Positions 6,925 through 7,947 of a stretch of 7,947 nucleotides of DNA are shown one piece after another. This stretch comes from Candidatus Caccousia avistercoris (lineage in GTDB: Bacteria > Bacillota > Clostridia > Oscillospirales > Acutalibacteraceae), in contig DVMK01000063.1 in NCBI GenBank assembly GCA_018715025.1, forward strand, positions 1 to 7,947, read 5' to 3'. The translations under genes and the position numbers were made by a program. Every line of letters begins with the position of its first letter. The first letter of the stretch is position 1. The notes beneath the pieces were generated by a model that was given only the letters and a program-made list of their open reading frames with translations, was not told the DNA's origin and searched no databases.

Positions 6925-6933
6925 TTTACAGAG

Positions 6934-6952
6934 AAAAACCCTTCCAAAAGGA
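6934..6952 (-). terminator. Weak possible terminator after the DUF3783 gene
   Basis: Directly after the DUF3783 stop the minus strand forms CCTT-TTGG-AAGG, plus one outer U-G pair, followed by TTTTT. The stem is only 4-5 bp, so termination would be inefficient and read-through into the MATE gene is plausible. Confidence 0.25.
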
Positions 6953-6957
6953 GAAAC

Positions 6958-7383
6958 TCAGCTGCGTTTCCCCTTTAATTGAATCCGAATAGCCTCCCGT
7001 TCCCGGGTAAGCTCCTGCAAAAGGCTTTGGAAAGGCCAATTCATGTTGTGAGCGGTAACCACCGCCTTGAGAGAAACAGACAGGGAACGCTGCTGCAGGG
7101 CCCCTAACAGTTCATCCATCCGCTTCCGGCTGAAGCCGCGCAGAACCATCGCTTCTTCCGGGAAGGCGTCCTCCTGGGCGGGTTCGGCGGCGGGAGGAAC
7201 CCCGGGAATTTCTGCGCACCAGCCCACCGGCTGGGGAAGCATGTCCTCGGTAACGGTTTTGACAGGGAGCTGCAGCTCGGCCAGAACAGCGCGCACGGCT
7301 TTTCCCCGCTCTGTTTCCTCCCCCAGGCGGTACAGCAACACCAGCTCGCCCAAAGCGGGCACTGAGAGTACTCTTGCTTTCAT
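6958..7383 (-). CDS. DUF3783 domain-containing protein
   Basis: This 141-residue cytoplasmic protein has no signal peptide or membrane segment. The C-terminal half (about 74-130) resembles the DUF3783 family found mainly in clostridia. It has an acidic lead-in, a hydrophobic MVLRGFS segment (79-85), a helix with DELLGAL (90-96), and then LKAVVTAHNMNWPFQSLLQELTRERE (about 105-130). An N-terminal LVLLYRL strand (14-20) also fits the family. The middle (about 55-73) is Pro/Ala-rich and probably a linker. Function is unknown; nothing here shows catalytic residues. The ATG at 7383 has an excellent GGGAGGAA site seven bases upstream. It lies just 31 bases after the tRNA-cluster terminator, so its promoter is not obvious and it may depend on read-through from the tRNA promoter. 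The C-terminus is basic (KGKRS). Confidence 0.82.
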   Translation of the reverse strand: MKARVLSVPALGELVLLYRLGEETERGKAVRAVLAELQLPVKTVTEDMLPQPVGWCAEIPGVPPAAEPAQEDAFPEEAMVLRGFSRKRMDELLGALQQRSLSVSLKAVVTAHNMNWPFQSLLQELTREREAIRIQLKGKRS

Positions 7384-7414
7384 AAAGATGTTCCTCCCTT
7401 TTCGCAGATGAAAG

Positions 7415-7448
7415 AAAAAATCCGACCTTGAAGTTCAAGATCGGATTT
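7415..7448 (-). terminator. Strong intrinsic terminator of the tRNA cluster
   Basis: Reading leftward after tRNA-Cys, arms AAATCCGATCTTG (7436-7448) and CAAGGTCGGATTT (7418-7430) pair over 13 bp with one U-G wobble around a 5-base loop. The 3' arm merges into a run of six T (7415-7420). It begins five bases past the tRNA-Cys CCA end. This is a classic rho-independent terminator. Confidence 0.93.
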
Positions 7449-7453
7449 CCTTT

Positions 7454-7528
7454 TGGAGGCGACACCCAGATTTGAACTGGGGAATCAGGGTTTTGCAGAC
7501 CCATGCCTTACCACTTGGCTATGTCGCC
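7454..7528 (-). tRNA. tRNA-Cys (anticodon GCA)
   Basis: 75 nt with encoded CCA. Acceptor GGCGACA pairs perfectly with TGTCGCC, the discriminator is T, and the T arm is CCCAG/CTGGG. The anticodon loop CTGCAAA has GCA at 7494-7496. The anticodon stem is TGGGT/ACCCT, giving a U-U mismatch at the 27-43 pair. Last gene of the cluster, three bases after tRNA-Gly. Confidence 0.96.
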
Positions 7529-7531
7529 CTA

Positions 7532-7607
7532 TGGAGCGAACGACGAGGCTCGAACTCGCTACCTCCACCTTGGCAAGGTGGCGCTCTACCAGATGAGCTA
7601 CGTTCGC
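7532..7607 (-). tRNA. tRNA-Gly (anticodon GCC)
   Basis: 76 nt with encoded CCA. Acceptor GCGAACG pairs with CGTTCGC; discriminator T. Anticodon stem CCACC/GGTGG encloses loop TTGCCAA with GCC at 7572-7574. T arm contains GTTCGAG. It lies five bases after tRNA-Phe. Confidence 0.97.
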
Positions 7608-7612
7608 ATATT

Positions 7613-7688
7613 TGGTGCCTCCGGGCGGAATCGAACCACCGACACGGGGATTTTCAGTCCCCTGCTCTACCAACTGAGCTACAGAGGC
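7613..7688 (-). tRNA. tRNA-Phe (anticodon GAA)
   Basis: 76 nt with encoded CCA. Acceptor GCCTCTG pairs with CGGAGGC with one U-G wobble; discriminator A. Anticodon stem GGGGA/TCCCC encloses loop CTGAAAA with GAA at 7653-7655. It lies five bases after tRNA-Asp. Confidence 0.97.
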
Positions 7689-7693
7689 AAATT

Positions 7694-7770
7694 TGGCGAC
7701 CCGGAACGGGCTCGAACCGTCGGCCTCTAGCGTGACAGGCTAGCGTTCTAACCAACTGAACTACCGGGCC
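7694..7770 (-). tRNA. tRNA-Asp (anticodon GTC)
   Basis: 77 nt with encoded CCA. Acceptor GGCCCGG pairs with CCGGGTC with one G-U wobble; discriminator G, as expected for Asp. Anticodon stem CTAGC/GCTAG encloses loop CTGTCAC with GTC at 7734-7736. It lies six bases after tRNA-Val. Confidence 0.97.
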
Positions 7771-7776
7771 AAATTA

Positions 7777-7853
7777 TGGTGGGAACAATAGGACTCGAAC
7801 CTATGACCCCCTGCTTGTAAGGCAGGTGCTCTAACCAGCTGAGCTATGCTCCC
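7777..7853 (-). tRNA. tRNA-Val (anticodon TAC)
   Basis: 77 nt with encoded CCA. Acceptor GGGAGCA pairs with TGTTCCC with one G-U wobble; discriminator A. Anticodon stem CCTGC/GCAGG encloses loop CTTACAA with TAC at 7817-7819. First gene of the five-tRNA transcript. Confidence 0.97.
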
Positions 7854-7858
7854 GAGTT

Positions 7859-7877
7859 GTCGCTGTCTCTCAGCGAC
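7859..7877 (-). other. Stem-loop at the 5' end of the tRNA precursor
   Basis: The minus strand reads GTCGCTG-AGAGA-CAGCGAC, a perfect 7-bp GC-rich stem with a 5-base loop. The predicted transcription start (about 7879) is two bases upstream of the stem and the mature tRNA-Val begins five bases after it. The transcript would therefore open directly with this hairpin. It may protect the precursor or shape RNase P access; there is no T-run, so it is not a terminator. Confidence 0.7.
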
Positions 7878-7884
7878 GTGTTAT

Positions 7885-7913
7885 ATAATACTATAAATTC
7901 TCTGGGATGTCAA
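7885..7913 (-). promoter_or_regulatory. Sigma-A promoter of the tRNA cluster
   Basis: A perfect -35 TTGACA (7908-7913) is followed after exactly 17 bases by -10 TATTAT (7885-7890). Upstream to the window edge (7914-7947) the sequence is A/T-rich with A- and T-tracts, resembling an UP element for a strong stable-RNA promoter. Predicted start near 7879. Confidence 0.92.
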
Positions 7914-7947
7914 CAGGAAAATGAAATTTTTTTAATTTTTTCTATTT

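Noticed and set aside
7472..7735. Open frames on both strands across the tRNA cluster
   Set aside because: All are fully covered by five well-folded tRNA genes.
1..7947. CRISPR array, insertion sequence, phage, toxin-antitoxin or defence genes
   Set aside because: No regularly spaced repeats, transposase or integrase motifs, terminal repeats or known defence domains were seen on either strand.

Overview
The window looks like ordinary chromosome from a moderately GC-rich, spore-forming Firmicute, most likely class Clostridia (Oscillospirales/Ruminococcaceae-like). The evidence is strong Gram-positive Shine-Dalgarno sites, a TTG start, a spore-cortex amidase (CwlD), a clostridial DUF3783 gene, a clostridial GME-fold DUF6873-like gene, and a five-gene tRNA cluster with encoded CCA ends. 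Taxonomy is inferred from gene content only. Almost everything is on the minus strand, so transcription runs right to left.

From the right edge: a near-consensus sigma-A promoter (TTGACA-17-TATTAT) drives tRNA-Val(TAC), Asp(GTC), Phe(GAA), Gly(GCC) and Cys(GCA), ending at a strong intrinsic terminator (about 7415-7448). A DUF3783 gene follows with almost no room for its own promoter. Next is an AT-rich spacer with a perfect 12-bp inverted repeat, then a MATE multidrug/cation antiporter, cwlD and radA. cwlD starts with TTG and has a candidate sigma-E-type promoter overlapping the MATE stop codon.

The single plus-strand gene encodes a 65-residue Cys-rich protein. It runs tail-to-tail into radA, and the two coding regions overlap by 41 bases. 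To its left, divergently transcribed, are a HlyD/MacA-type adaptor and a MacB/FtsX-type permease joined by an ATGA overlap. Their usual ABC ATPase partner is not beside them. Last is a DUF6873-like gene that runs off the left edge.

Functionally the window combines housekeeping functions (tRNA supply, RadA recombination and repair, spore cortex maturation) with two membrane export modules. I see no CRISPR, insertion sequence, phage, toxin-antitoxin or defence system, and no convincing new multi-gene system. The points most worth checking are the ATPase-less transporter pair, the convergent gene overlap, the inverted repeats before the MATE gene, and the stem-loop at the expected 5' end of the tRNA precursor.
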